From the NCBI RefSeq assembly GCF_027923385.1, contig NZ_BSEC01000001.1:1748501-1812500 (forward strand): a stretch of 64,000 nt of DNA, written 5' to 3'. Position 1 is the stretch's first letter; each line of letters starts with the position of its first letter. The translations under genes and the position numbers were made by a program. Shown one piece after another: positions 9,201 through 16,390 of this stretch. Origin of the DNA: Methylocystis echinoides. GTDB taxonomy: Bacteria; Pseudomonadota; Alphaproteobacteria; Rhizobiales; Beijerinckiaceae. The notes below the pieces were generated by a model. It had not been told where the DNA came from and did no database searches. It was given only the letters and a program-made list of their open reading frames with translations.

Positions 9201-10197
9201 CGCCGACCACGCGTCCGCCATGCGCGGCGAGCGTGGAGTCGAACTCATCGCCCGCCTTCTCCAGCGCAAGACGGATTTCTTCACCCTTCGAGCCCAGCGA
9301 GGAGGTGACGCGCGCGCCCGCGGCGCTCACCGCTTCGGCGAGATGCACGGAGGTCGCCGACAGTTCCTGCGAGAGCGAGTCGCGCGCGCCGTAAAGGGCG
9401 GTGCGGGCGTTGTCGGCGTTGACCAGTATGGCTTCGCGCTCGCGCGTCAGCTCGTCGATCAGCAGACGGATGCGGCGTTCGTTTTCGGTGTAGGAGCGCT
9501 CGAGATTGGTGACCTCGGTGCGCACGATCACTTCCAGCTCGCCGGCGCGCGCCAGCGCGCGCTCGATGCCGTCGCCCATCGAGGCCGCCTCGCGGCGGAT
9601 CGCCTGCGAGAGCGACACCACCTGTTCGGTGGCGATGGTTTCCGGCTCGATCAGACGGATGGCGACTTCCGTCATCGAATTGGCGATCAGCCGCATCTCA
9701 TGCGCGCGCCGCGCCATCAGGCCGGTGATGAAGAGAAAGATCGTCGGACCGACCAGCGCGGCGATCGCGAGAACCGGCCGCGGCGCCAGAAGCGAGCCGT
9801 CCACCTCCAGTATTTCGTCGCGATGAAAGTAGACATAGATGATCCAGCACGCCGCCCAGAGCGCGATGGAGCCGAAGGTCATCACCATGATCGAGCGATT
9901 GGGCTCGATCTGCAGCGCGGCCCGCAATTCGCCGACGGTGCGGCGGTCGTCATTGGCGGGCGCGATGGGCGGCGAGACGAGCGACGCGGGCTCGCGCGTT
10001 TCAACCTTGCGCGTCGCTTGCGCGACAGCGGGCTGGCTAACCGGCGCGGGCGCTTCCGTCTGGGGGCCTGCCGCCTTGGTCGCTTCCGTCTTTGCGTCGT
10101 CGGCTTCCGTCGCCGGCGCCGCGCCGAGATCGAGAGCTTCCTCGATCGCCGACAGAGCGGCAGAGGCTGCGTCCTGAATCTTGCCCGATTTCGCCAT
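3268..10197 (-). CDS. Giant coiled-coil membrane protein, growth pole ring (GPR/RgsE) type
   Basis: 2309 aa. The start is the ATG at 10197, preceded by GGAG at 9-bp spacing. It has a cytoplasmic Ala/Pro/Thr-rich N-terminus, two membrane segments (about residues 102-124 and 140-161), then more than 1900 residues of apolipoprotein-like helical repeats. These are typically 33 residues with cores such as RLAAFE and RVAEHSD. A Pro-rich linker and a conserved-looking globular C-terminus (from about 2195, LEGLSLDIARMVDG) follow. Length, membrane anchor, repeat type and C-terminal domain match GPR of Agrobacterium and RgsE of Sinorhizobium, which form a ring at the growth pole needed for polar growth; orthology is inferred from architecture. 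Long open frames on the opposite strand are codon-bias shadows. No operon partner. Confidence 0.8.
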   Translation of the reverse strand: MAKSGKIQDAASAALSAIEEALDLGAAPATEADDAKTEATKAAGPQTEAPAPVSQPAVAQATRKVETREPASLVSPPIAPANDDRRTVGELRAALQIEPNRSIMVMTFGSIALWAACWIIYVYFHRDEILEVDGSLLAPRPVLAIAALVGPTIFLFITGLMARRAHEMRLIANSMTEVAIRLIEPETIATEQVVSLSQAIRREAASMGDGIERALARAGELEVIVRTEVTNLERSYTENERRIRLLIDELTREREAILVNADNARTALYGARDSLSQELSATSVHLAEAVSAAGARVTSSLGSKGEEIRLALEKAGDEFDSTLAAHGGRVVGVLTETGDQVASKIGEATQDVSRRFSDGVAEVGERLQKAGEAAVADFNTRGEAIVGRLEDVSTQFAGSVGEHGDQLIERLAQTGAAIHEAVAVHGGALDSSLAATAERLTTGVAEQVERARTVFETAESRLLGYMDDATGKAQEDFDRRSQSLQASLANTLNETASALSEQAELVEQRFANIAVDAVSALGSHSDRISETLADRIENFERRVLDRGEEMITRVSAHGAEFDETFGARLAAFEESVARNSDGALMRVAEHSDSLSEALAARLAAFEETVARNSDGALMRVAEHSDSLSEALAARLAAFEETVARNSDGALTRVADHSDSLSETIGARLAAFEDAVSRNSEDSLQRVAEHSDRLSETLNERLAAFEGAIAARGEELAARVTEHGYRTTNTLTERLSEFQSTLLTRTEEVATSVSEQRERVIEDISHNIAALETAVAHQGESIAVRLSESGAQATAALADQVAQFEGVFAQRNEELTTRLADYSVQTADALTGHLAAFQEAIASQTDQVAQRSEEIAARVTDSGDRALTNLATGLAAFEDAVLQRSEAIASRVATEGEHAAEIVSQRLAAFEDAVTRQGDNVAAVVSSQGERAALELTRQIEALEETIARKSEDLAELVSTHGERATGELARQIQTLEETVARKSEEAATRVAEQGDQALNNLSVGLASLEDAILRQSETVTARVAQHSDQATAAIAESLAAFTASVSQASNEAADRVTFKSEEVREAFTRGLSAFDVDFLRQADEVAQRVLDHAVLTSEELAERLRAFETAVQDANAETARRLEEESARVAGTLSVGVGSFEDSVRRHGDNVADIVADHARRVDELLGERMAALETAGMLVAQTMESTREIAMQEFEAHGSALRENLRRSVEEATQTLAFNSETMHDRFAATASDAVVAIATQGERLNELLADRLQAFEDSVLSQSKDVVVSLAEHGERITATLGEQLAQFENAVVSDGAEIADRVAQHAAKLSDDVADRLNVIEEVIGQRGAALVENLTARTEDADARIGAQTEKFVASVDERIGAIDKAVNERGGALVERISAQGDYIASRIGDNSRHFADEIEARLSALDDVVSTRGGKLVENLAERTAALSSGLDERAQELYQTLDAKLEAIDQTLNVHGGFFVERLTEQVDQFATRIGDNSRHFADEIDTRLDSIDEAISVRGGKLVSQLDATTVSVFARLSDEVGKLASEVSTKLEAIDHTIIEKGEELVEKLETRAIDIASAMSSKIDAFEAVTDDRTRETAERIGALVKQMDAGLGAGGQKLQASLASHALEVARVMGEGGREVIQALEDKLENIDAVLVSRSTELAETLAAKAEEINDTLGDRAKELARTFDGGIELFEQNVVNRLGAVSSEMDQRGRSVADSIGARVEDINQALADARREIDTTMHAHAGDLGQKLTERVAQISGALDARLTQIQTALDDRLNFIQTTFAERGGAVTSELTSVGELIAKTIETRGAAIVRHLGDKREELARSLDQSSASLTAALDAGAQSSIGALVEMNDKIRGELPPLLDKLGQTNASLHAIIDKTGGNLVSLERELGARLTEFQMALRDVSGQVQQISDVASGTITNAHDIVEALSDRQEMLTESVVQMTKSQEALDVAFAARSKSLEQAMALIEGKRTEVENVMATFSRKMEETFRAIENRSQDVSGALSSTAQESADLVSARFAAIRSAAEGQRAETEEALRASFEQANQEIDRLFGDARTRFESTAEDIRALSREIHRELEETREEVRRGAIELPRETAEQAAALRRVVGDQVKALNELTDIVARSGRVFDVSEQAPPARAPRQAEPPKARTAPPPPPRAAEPAPAPTREGGWLSELLARASRDEGPKAAGQQPPRPARAMAGGMLEGLSLDIARMVDGAAVADLWRRYQRGEKGPLFGRRLYTAPGHQTFEEIRRRYRVDAEFRGTLDHYVRHFEELLLETTRGDRDGSKALELLTSDAGKVYTMLGHAAGRFE
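8271..8470 (-). repeat. Two near-identical 99-bp units inside the GPR-like gene
   Basis: The sequence beginning cgacagtttcctcgaaagcg at 8271 recurs at 8370, giving a 99-bp period (33 codons). The copies are almost identical at DNA level, whereas the other repeats of this protein have diverged. The encoded unit runs from AFEETVARNSDGAL to SEALAARL. This points to recent in-frame expansion by recombination or slippage. Confidence 0.8.
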
Positions 10198-10469
10198 CGT
10201 CAACTTCTCCGAGCGGCGACCGTCGAGGTCGCCGCCGCGTGCTGCGCGCCAGTCGAGGGCGCGGAAAGGATTAACCAAATCTTACAGCCCCTCACCCCCA
10301 ATTGAAACACAAGCGCCGCGCGTAATCGGAAACTTCGTTAACGGCGGCTTCAGGAAACGGCGCGACCCTACAGGCAGACGTCCCCTCGCCAGTCGCGGCC
10401 TGACAACTACATGTTGTTGTGAGCTCGGCTTTTTTCCCAAAAGAGCGAGAGGGCCAGGCGGAGTGTGGC

Positions 10470-10862
10470 ATGGCGAACCTTGCGACTGTTGATATTCCTC
10501 GCGCGGAGCTTTCGGGGGCGTGCGAGGGGGAGGCTCCGATCCTCGATCTTGTGCATCTGTCGCGGCAGACTTTTGGCGATCATGCGCTGGAAATCGAGTT
10601 GCTCACGCTTTTTGAGCGTCAGGCGGCGCAGTTAGCGGTCCGACTCGCTCAGGCGCCCGGGCCGGGCGACTCAGCGAACCGCATGGAGCTTGCGCATATG
10701 GTGAAGGGCTCCGCGCGTTCCGTCGGCGCTCTGGCGGTCGCGGCGGCCGCGGAGGCCTATGAAACGGCGCTCCGCCACGGCGACGGCGCGCAGTCGCGGC
10801 TGTGCGCGGCGCTGGTGGCGGAAATCGAGGCGGCGCGGGCAGCGATTCTGGCCTTGCTGTGA
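10470..10862 (+). CDS. Hpt-domain histidine phosphotransfer protein
   Basis: 130 aa, a single Hpt four-helix domain. The phospho-acceptor motif AHMVKGSARSVG places the active His at residue 76, matching the family signature HxxKGxxxxxG. It would relay phosphate between a hybrid kinase and a response regulator; neither is encoded nearby, so its partners are elsewhere. The start at 10470 has GGAG 6 bp upstream; an in-frame ATG at 10419 would add 17 poorly conserved-looking residues. The gene stands alone between the divergent GPR-like gene and a convergent binding-protein gene. Confidence 0.82.
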   Translation: MANLATVDIPRAELSGACEGEAPILDLVHLSRQTFGDHALEIELLTLFERQAAQLAVRLAQAPGPGDSANRMELAHMVKGSARSVGALAVAAAAEAYETALRHGDGAQSRLCAALVAEIEAARAAILALL

Positions 10863-10886
10863 GGGCGCGGGCCCCGAGGCGGCGCC

Positions 10887-11729
10887 CTAGAACGGCCCGA
10901 CCGGGAAATATTTCAGATAAAGCTCGCCCAGCGTCCCACGCTGGTCGAGCCGGGCCAGCGCATAATCGAGCGCCCGGCGCAGCGGCTCATTGCCTTTCCG
11001 CACCGCAATGCCCACGCCCTCGCCGAAGAAGCGCGGGTCGGTGTAGGGGCCGTCCTTGAAGGCGCAGCAGCCGCCCGCCTCGGCGCCGTTCAGCCAGAAG
11101 GAGAGGCTGATCGCATCCCCGAAATGCGCGGAGACCTTGCCGGTCTTGAGCGCCTGACGCGCCAGCGCGGGCGTCTCGAAGGTCACGCGCTCGGCCGCCG
11201 GGTAGAAGGTCTTCAGGAAGGCCTCATGGCGCGAGCCGGCGACCACAGACACCTTGCGGTCGGCGATGGCCTCGGGGGTCGCGGCGGCGAGAGGCGTGTC
11301 CCGGAACATGACGAAGCGGCCGGGCGTCAGGAAATAGGGGGCCGTGAAATCCGCCTGCTTGCGGGTGTCGTCATTGATCGCCATGGCGGCGATGACCGCG
11401 TCCCCGCTGTTTTCGTTCAGCGCCGGAACCAGCAGGTCCCAGCTTCGCCGCTGGATCGTGCAGGTCAGTTCGAGTTCGGCGCAGATCGCGCGGGCGAGAT
11501 CGACGTTGTAGCCGGCGAGCTGTCCGTCAGCGAGCAGGAAGTTGAAGGGCGGGAAATCGTCCTCGGTCAAAAAGCGGATCTGCCGCAACCGGGAGATATC
11601 CGGTTTGGCCGGCACGTGATGGGGGTCGAAAAAGGACGGGATCGTCGCCCCGGCGAGCGTCGAGGCGGAATAGGCCACGAACGCCGTCAGAAGGCAGGCG
11701 GCGACAAGGCGCGGACGAAAGCGGAACAA
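10887..11729 (-). CDS. Periplasmic amino-acid-type substrate-binding protein (SBP family 3)
   Basis: 280 aa with an N-terminal signal sequence (hydrophobic residues 8-27). Family-3 features follow: IRFLTEDDFPPFNF, then GYNVDLARAICAEL, the DAVIAAMAI strand, and TAPYFLTPGRFVMF. Such proteins capture amino acids or related polar solutes for ABC importers or signal to a sensor. No permease or ATPase gene is adjacent, so it may serve a distant transporter or act as a sensor input. The start is a TTG at 11729 with GGAG five bases upstream; the nearby ATG is in another frame. Confidence 0.82.
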   Translation of the reverse strand: MFRFRPRLVAACLLTAFVAYSASTLAGATIPSFFDPHHVPAKPDISRLRQIRFLTEDDFPPFNFLLADGQLAGYNVDLARAICAELELTCTIQRRSWDLLVPALNENSGDAVIAAMAINDDTRKQADFTAPYFLTPGRFVMFRDTPLAAATPEAIADRKVSVVAGSRHEAFLKTFYPAAERVTFETPALARQALKTGKVSAHFGDAISLSFWLNGAEAGGCCAFKDGPYTDPRFFGEGVGIAVRKGNEPLRRALDYALARLDQRGTLGELYLKYFPVGPF

Positions 11730-11836
11730 GGGCGCTCCATGCGTCGATCAATACGAAAATCAGTCTAATTGGCTTGCGAGCGCGTCGCTATGGGTCAATA
11801 GTCAAGCTCAAGCGTTTTTTCGGTTTGAGCGTACTC

Positions 11837-13786
11837 ATGAGTTTGGCGTCGGCTGATTTTGGCCCTGCCGATCCCGTCCGGCTTCCGGCGGAGGAGGCGC
11901 GCGTCGCGCGGCGGCGGCTTCCCGATTTCGCCTCGGACGCCGTTAGGCGGCGGGCCCGGCGGGTGGAGACGGCGCCGCGCCCGCCGGCGGTCGAGATTGC
12001 GTTTCTGGCCCATTACGGCGTGCCGCCCGAGGTTCTCGCCTACGCCATGCAGCGCGGCCGCGCCGATGGCGTCTCTCCCGACGCGGCCCTGCTGGCCGAG
12101 GGCATGGTGGAAGAGGACGTCTTCTACCGCGCCCTTGCCGATCATCTGCGCGTGGCCTTTGTCGATGAGGCGGTGACGCTCGCGCCGGGCGCCGCGCAAA
12201 CGGCGGAGCAGGGCTATGTCCCGTTGCAGCCGAACGCCGATGGCCTGCGCTGGCTCTTCGCGCCGACGGGCGCCGGGATTTTCCGACTGATGAGCGCCGT
12301 GCGCGCGGCGAAAGGGCGCCCGCTGTTCGCCTTGACGACGCCCCGGCGTTTGACCGACGCCCTGCGCCGCGCCCGGCCGCTCGAAGCCGCGCGTCTCGCC
12401 AGCATCTCCGCCGAGCGCGTCGATCCTGCGCTTTGCGTGCGCGGCGCGCTCGGCCTGCGCGCACTGGCGCTGGCGAGCGCCGTGGCGATTGGCGCCGTCG
12501 CGGGACTGTTTGCGCCATGGGAGGGGCTTCGGCTCTTTGCGGCCTTTGGTCTCGCCGGCGTCTCGCTCGCGAGCATTTTTCTGCGCCTTTCCGCCTGCGC
12601 CGCGAGTTTCAGCGCGGAGGCGGAGCTGGGCTCTGTCGAGAATGCGGACCTGCCGGTCTACACTGTGGTCGTCGCGCTTTATAAGGAGGCCGCCGTCGCG
12701 CGCCAGCTCGCGCGCGCCATCGACCGCCTGGATTATCCGCGCGCCAAGCTCGATGTGAAATTCGTCATCGAATGCGACGACGAGGCGACGGGCGCGGCGC
12801 TGCGCGCGCATCCGCCGCGCACGCCGCATGAGATCGTCGTCGCGCCCGAGGGCGCGCCACGCACCAAGCCGCGCGCGCTCAATGTCGCCATGCCTTTCGC
12901 GCGCGGCGCGCTCGTCGCTGTCTTCGACGCCGAAGACCTTCCCGATGGCCCGCAGCTTCGGCGCGCCGCGTCGATCTTCGCCTCCGCGCCGCCGGAGGTC
13001 GCCTGTCTCCAGGCGAGCCTCGCCATCGACAACGCCGGGCTGAACTGGATGACGGGCCTCTTCGCGCTCGATTACGCCGCGCTCTTCGATGTCTACAACA
13101 AGGGCCTGGCGGCGCTCGGCCTGCCGCTTTTTCTCGGGGGCACGTCGAACCATTTTCGCATCGAGGCGCTGAGGGACGTCGGCTTCTGGGACGCGTACAA
13201 CGTCACTGAAGACGCCGATCTCGGCCTGCGTCTCGCGCGCGCGGGCTATGTCGTGCGAACCTTCGAGTCGCATACCTTCGAGGAGGCGCCCGCGACCTTC
13301 CGCGCGCTGGTGAAGCAGCGCACGCGCTGGCTCAAGGGCTGGATGCAGACGGCGATCGTCCATTGTCGTCATCCAGCGCGGTTCTTCGCCGATTTCGGCC
13401 CGCGCCGGGGGCTGGCCGTGCTCGCCATGTTCGCGGGCGGCCTGCTGGGGCCGATGTTCGGGCCGTTCCTGACCTGCCGGCTGTTTTACGACGTCGCAAC
13501 CGGCGCCCTTGCCGCGGACGACCTCTTTGGCCGCGCCTGCGCCGCGCTCTGGTGCGCGGTCGCGGTCGCGGGCGCGGCGGCGCTTGTCGCGCCCTTGCTG
13601 CTGGGGGCCGAGCGGCGAGGCTTGCGGCGCCATCGCGGGGCGCTCGTCTGTCTGCCGCTCTGGCTGCTGATGCTCAGCGTCGCGAGCTGGCGCGCCTTTC
13701 TGGAGCTCTGGCTGAAGCCGTTCTACTGGGAGAAGACCGAACACGGGCTGACGCTGCGCGGCGACAACGCGCAAGAGTCATCATAG
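11837..13786 (+). CDS. Processive-type family 2 glycosyltransferase with GspE/MshE N-terminal-like domain
   Basis: 649 aa from the ATG at 11837; an in-frame TTG at 11774 would add 21 residues. Residues about 65-110 (LLAEGMVEEDVFYRAL) resemble the N-terminal domain of GspE/MshE ATPases. Two membrane segments follow near 210-265, then a GT-A catalytic domain with conserved acids in FVIECDDE, VFDAEDLPDG and TEDADLGLR, and the acceptor motif QRTRW of cellulose/chitin-synthase-like enzymes. C-terminal membrane helices close the protein. It probably makes or exports a cell-surface polysaccharide; the sugar cannot be read from sequence. The neighbours are unrelated, so it stands alone. Confidence 0.82.
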   Translation: MSLASADFGPADPVRLPAEEARVARRRLPDFASDAVRRRARRVETAPRPPAVEIAFLAHYGVPPEVLAYAMQRGRADGVSPDAALLAEGMVEEDVFYRALADHLRVAFVDEAVTLAPGAAQTAEQGYVPLQPNADGLRWLFAPTGAGIFRLMSAVRAAKGRPLFALTTPRRLTDALRRARPLEAARLASISAERVDPALCVRGALGLRALALASAVAIGAVAGLFAPWEGLRLFAAFGLAGVSLASIFLRLSACAASFSAEAELGSVENADLPVYTVVVALYKEAAVARQLARAIDRLDYPRAKLDVKFVIECDDEATGAALRAHPPRTPHEIVVAPEGAPRTKPRALNVAMPFARGALVAVFDAEDLPDGPQLRRAASIFASAPPEVACLQASLAIDNAGLNWMTGLFALDYAALFDVYNKGLAALGLPLFLGGTSNHFRIEALRDVGFWDAYNVTEDADLGLRLARAGYVVRTFESHTFEEAPATFRALVKQRTRWLKGWMQTAIVHCRHPARFFADFGPRRGLAVLAMFAGGLLGPMFGPFLTCRLFYDVATGALAADDLFGRACAALWCAVAVAGAAALVAPLLLGAERRGLRRHRGALVCLPLWLLMLSVASWRAFLELWLKPFYWEKTEHGLTLRGDNAQESS

Positions 13787-13822
13787 CTTTTCTCGCCCAA
13801 TCGGGACTGCGACGCAAAGCTG

Positions 13823-14890
13823 TCAGGCAAACAGCCACTGCTTGAGCAGGAAGCCGGCGCTCAGCGCCTTGCTGTAATGCTCATGCAGCACCGTATGTGA
13901 CATGCCCGCGCGCGGCAGGTCGCTCTTCTTCAGGCGGCGGAAGAAGGGGATCAGCACATCCTCGAAATTGGCGACCGTATATTTGCCGCCGTGCCGGTCG
14001 GCGACGCGTTCGGCGACATTGGTGAAGAGCAGCATCAGCGCCTTGAACAGCACCGGATTGGCGATGTTCTCGTCGATCGCGTGGAGCCCAAGCCCGTGGC
14101 GGCAGGCGCGCAGATAGGCGTTGAGGACGCCATAGACTTCATCCGCCGGCGCCCCGACGAAGGCGCCCTTGATCGAGCGCAGCGCGGCGTTGAAGGTCAC
14201 GCGCGAGATCATGTTCTTCTTGCGCTCGGCGGGGCTCAGCAGGCCGGCGAGGGCGCTGTCCTTGCGCGTGTGGAAGAGGTCGAAGACATTGTGCAGCAGC
14301 GCCTCTGTCTCCGTCTCCACTTCGGAGAGGCGGCGAATGTCGAGCAGCAGTTCGTTGGGCACCGGCCGCTGCTTGGTGTTGATGTCCATGAACAGGCGGC
14401 ATTCCTGCGCGCGGCTCAGCCGGTTGTAGATGACCACTGGCACGCTCACCGAGGACTTCGCCAGCTTGAAGCCGTAAATGCGATGCTGGCCGTCGATGAT
14501 GAGAAAGGCCTTCTTGTCCTTGCGGAAGGTGAGCGCGCCCGTGTCCCTGTCGAATTTGAGATGCGCGCGCGATTGCGCCGAGAGCACCACGGCGCCCGGC
14601 ACCGTGCCGAAACCGGCGTCAATATAGCGCGCGATCGACTTGGCCCGCTTCTCGTCGAGCAGACGCTGGAAGCCGTCGATGGGATTGTCGACGCGCGGTT
14701 CCACCATGCAGGTGTCGGCGAGCAGGTCGCTGGGCAGCACAAGCGAATAGAAACGATGCTTGCCCTGCGCGACGACGAGCGCCCGTGCGCTCATTGTCTT
14801 TGCGTCGGGGGCGCCGTCGCTTGCAGAAAACTCGGCGTCGGCGGGGAGGGGGGTGGAATCGGCGAAGTCGCCAGCCGTGTCCCGATCCAT
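13823..14890 (-). CDS. DGQHR-domain (DndB-like) protein
   Basis: 355 aa. It carries the diagnostic IIDGQHRIYGF (DGQHR at 133-137) and the companion FMDINTKQRPV (167-177), as in DndB and related proteins. DndB proteins act in control of DNA phosphorothioation, but DGQHR proteins also occur in phages, plasmids and isolated loci. No dndA, dndC, dndD, dndE or dndFGH gene lies in the window, so a role in DNA modification is open. The start is the ATG at 14890 with AGGA at about 8-bp spacing; a GTG at 14929 is an alternative. It is convergent with the glycosyltransferase. Confidence 0.8.
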   Translation of the reverse strand: MDRDTAGDFADSTPLPADAEFSASDGAPDAKTMSARALVVAQGKHRFYSLVLPSDLLADTCMVEPRVDNPIDGFQRLLDEKRAKSIARYIDAGFGTVPGAVVLSAQSRAHLKFDRDTGALTFRKDKKAFLIIDGQHRIYGFKLAKSSVSVPVVIYNRLSRAQECRLFMDINTKQRPVPNELLLDIRRLSEVETETEALLHNVFDLFHTRKDSALAGLLSPAERKKNMISRVTFNAALRSIKGAFVGAPADEVYGVLNAYLRACRHGLGLHAIDENIANPVLFKALMLLFTNVAERVADRHGGKYTVANFEDVLIPFFRRLKKSDLPRAGMSHTVLHEHYSKALSAGFLLKQWLFA

Positions 14891-15102
14891 TTGTCTGATC
14901 CTATCCAGCGCGAACTTGACAGCGTTCACGGAAGCTGACTCAGGCGAATCAAAATCGGCACTCGACAGGAGGCTAGGAGCGAAATGTTAACGGAACAAGG
15001 CGCTTGCGCAGCGAAGCGCGGTCCGGGCCGCTTTTCTGCTTCCTTCGGCCGGCGCGGCGATGCTAGAAAAGAGTCAAACGGCCCTTCGGAGGCGCATCGC
15101 CC

Positions 15103-15399
15103 ATGTGGTCGATCATCAGGTCGCTGCGGCGGCTGACAGGACAGCCGCTCTCGCGGCGATTCAACAGAAGATTTCGGATGAACCGCTACGAGCGCACCCC
15201 TGAACCGGCCGGCGAGGCCGAGGTCGAATTTCTCGACGGCGAATATCGTGTTCGCAAGCCCGGCGCCTATGTGCGCTGCGCCGTCACCGGCGAGCCCATC
15301 CCGCTCGAGGATCTGCGCTACTGGAACGTCGATCTTCAGGAGCCTTACGCCGGCCCGCACGCCAAGCTGATGAAGCTCGGGGTCAAGAAGCCCGACTGA
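15103..15399 (+). CDS. DUF2093 family protein
   Basis: 98 aa from the ATG at 15103, which has GGAGG ten bases upstream. The conserved region starts at residue 26 (MNRYERT), so a 73-residue form from 15178 is possible. The core GEAEVEFLDGEYRV, VRCAVTGEPIPL and LRYWNVDLQE is that of DUF2093, a small alphaproteobacterial family of unknown function, repeatedly found beside lpxK and waaA. The 3' end overlaps the convergent lpxK gene by 17 bp. Confidence 0.85.
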   Translation: MWSIIRSLRRLTGQPLSRRFNRRFRMNRYERTPEPAGEAEVEFLDGEYRVRKPGAYVRCAVTGEPIPLEDLRYWNVDLQEPYAGPHAKLMKLGVKKPD

Positions 15400-16390
15400 G
15401 CCGCGCGGCGTCGAGCGCCGCGGCCAGCGCCGCCCTGACCTCGTCTGCGTCCGCAAAGGTGAGCTGGACAGACAGCGTGCCGACGCGCGGGGCGTCCGGC
15501 GGCAGGCGGACCGCGTCCTTTTCCGTCGTCACCAGCGTCGCCTGACGCGCATCGGCCAGCGCCGCAAGGGTCGCCATTTCCGCCGCGCTGAAGCGGTGGT
15601 GATCGGCAAAGGCCCGGCGCGACACGATCTCCGCGCCCGCGGCCGCCAGCGTGGCGAAAAATTTCTCCGGTCTGGCGATGCCTGAAAATGCGACCACCCG
15701 CCTCCCTTTGAAATCCTGCCCCGTTCCCGTGACGGTCGCGCGGAAGGCGGGCTTTGCGCCGCTTTCCGCCAGCGCCAGCCCAGCGTCGCCGTCTCCGATG
15801 ATCACCAGCGCGTCGGCGGCGTCGAACTGGTCGCGCAGGGGCGCGCGGAGAGGGCCGGCGGGGAGGCAGCGGCCGGCGCCGGCGCCATAGTCCGAGTCGA
15901 TCGTTAGCAGGGCGAGGTCGGGCGCCAGTCGCCGGCTGTGAAATCCATCGTCGAGGATCAGCACGGTCGCGCCTCTCTGGCGCGCCAGTTCCGCGCTTGC
16001 GGCGCGGTCGGCGCCGACGATGGTGAGCGCGTGGCGCGCCAGCAGCAAGGCTTCGTCGCCTGTCGTCGCCGCGCTGTCGCCCGCCGCCACGACGAATGAT
16101 CCCGCGCCCGGCTTTGCGCCCGGCCTTAGGCCCGGCTTAGCGCCATAGCCCCGCGTCAGCAGGGCCGGGCGTTCGCCCGCTTCGACGAGGAGGCCGGCGA
16201 GCGCGATGACGAGCGGCGTCTTGCCGTCGCCGCCGACGGTCAGGCCGCCGACCACGATGGCGGGCAGCGGGGCGCGCGGGGCGTCGCGGCGCAGGCGGCG
16301 CGCGGCGACGCTCCCGTATAGCCAGCCGAGCGGGGCCAGAAGCCGCGCGGCGGCGCAGTCATGGCGCCAGAAGTCGGGCGCGCGCGGCAA
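15383..16390 (-). CDS. lpxK: Tetraacyldisaccharide 4'-kinase
   Basis: 335 aa, the usual LpxK length. It phosphorylates the 4' position of the tetraacyldisaccharide 1-phosphate lipid A precursor at the inner membrane. Near the N-terminus an amphipathic membrane-associating stretch (LLAPLGWLYG) precedes the P-loop GGLTVGGDGKTPL (48-60). The LpxK motif DDGFHSRRL follows near residue 150. It is directly downstream of waaA with no spacer (waaA stop at 16391, lpxK ATG at 16390), so the two are cotranscribed. Confidence 0.93.
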   Translation of the reverse strand: MPRAPDFWRHDCAAARLLAPLGWLYGSVAARRLRRDAPRAPLPAIVVGGLTVGGDGKTPLVIALAGLLVEAGERPALLTRGYGAKPGLRPGAKPGAGSFVVAAGDSAATTGDEALLLARHALTIVGADRAASAELARQRGATVLILDDGFHSRRLAPDLALLTIDSDYGAGAGRCLPAGPLRAPLRDQFDAADALVIIGDGDAGLALAESGAKPAFRATVTGTGQDFKGRRVVAFSGIARPEKFFATLAAAGAEIVSRRAFADHHRFSAAEMATLAALADARQATLVTTEKDAVRLPPDAPRVGTLSVQLTFADADEVRAALAAALDAARLSRAS

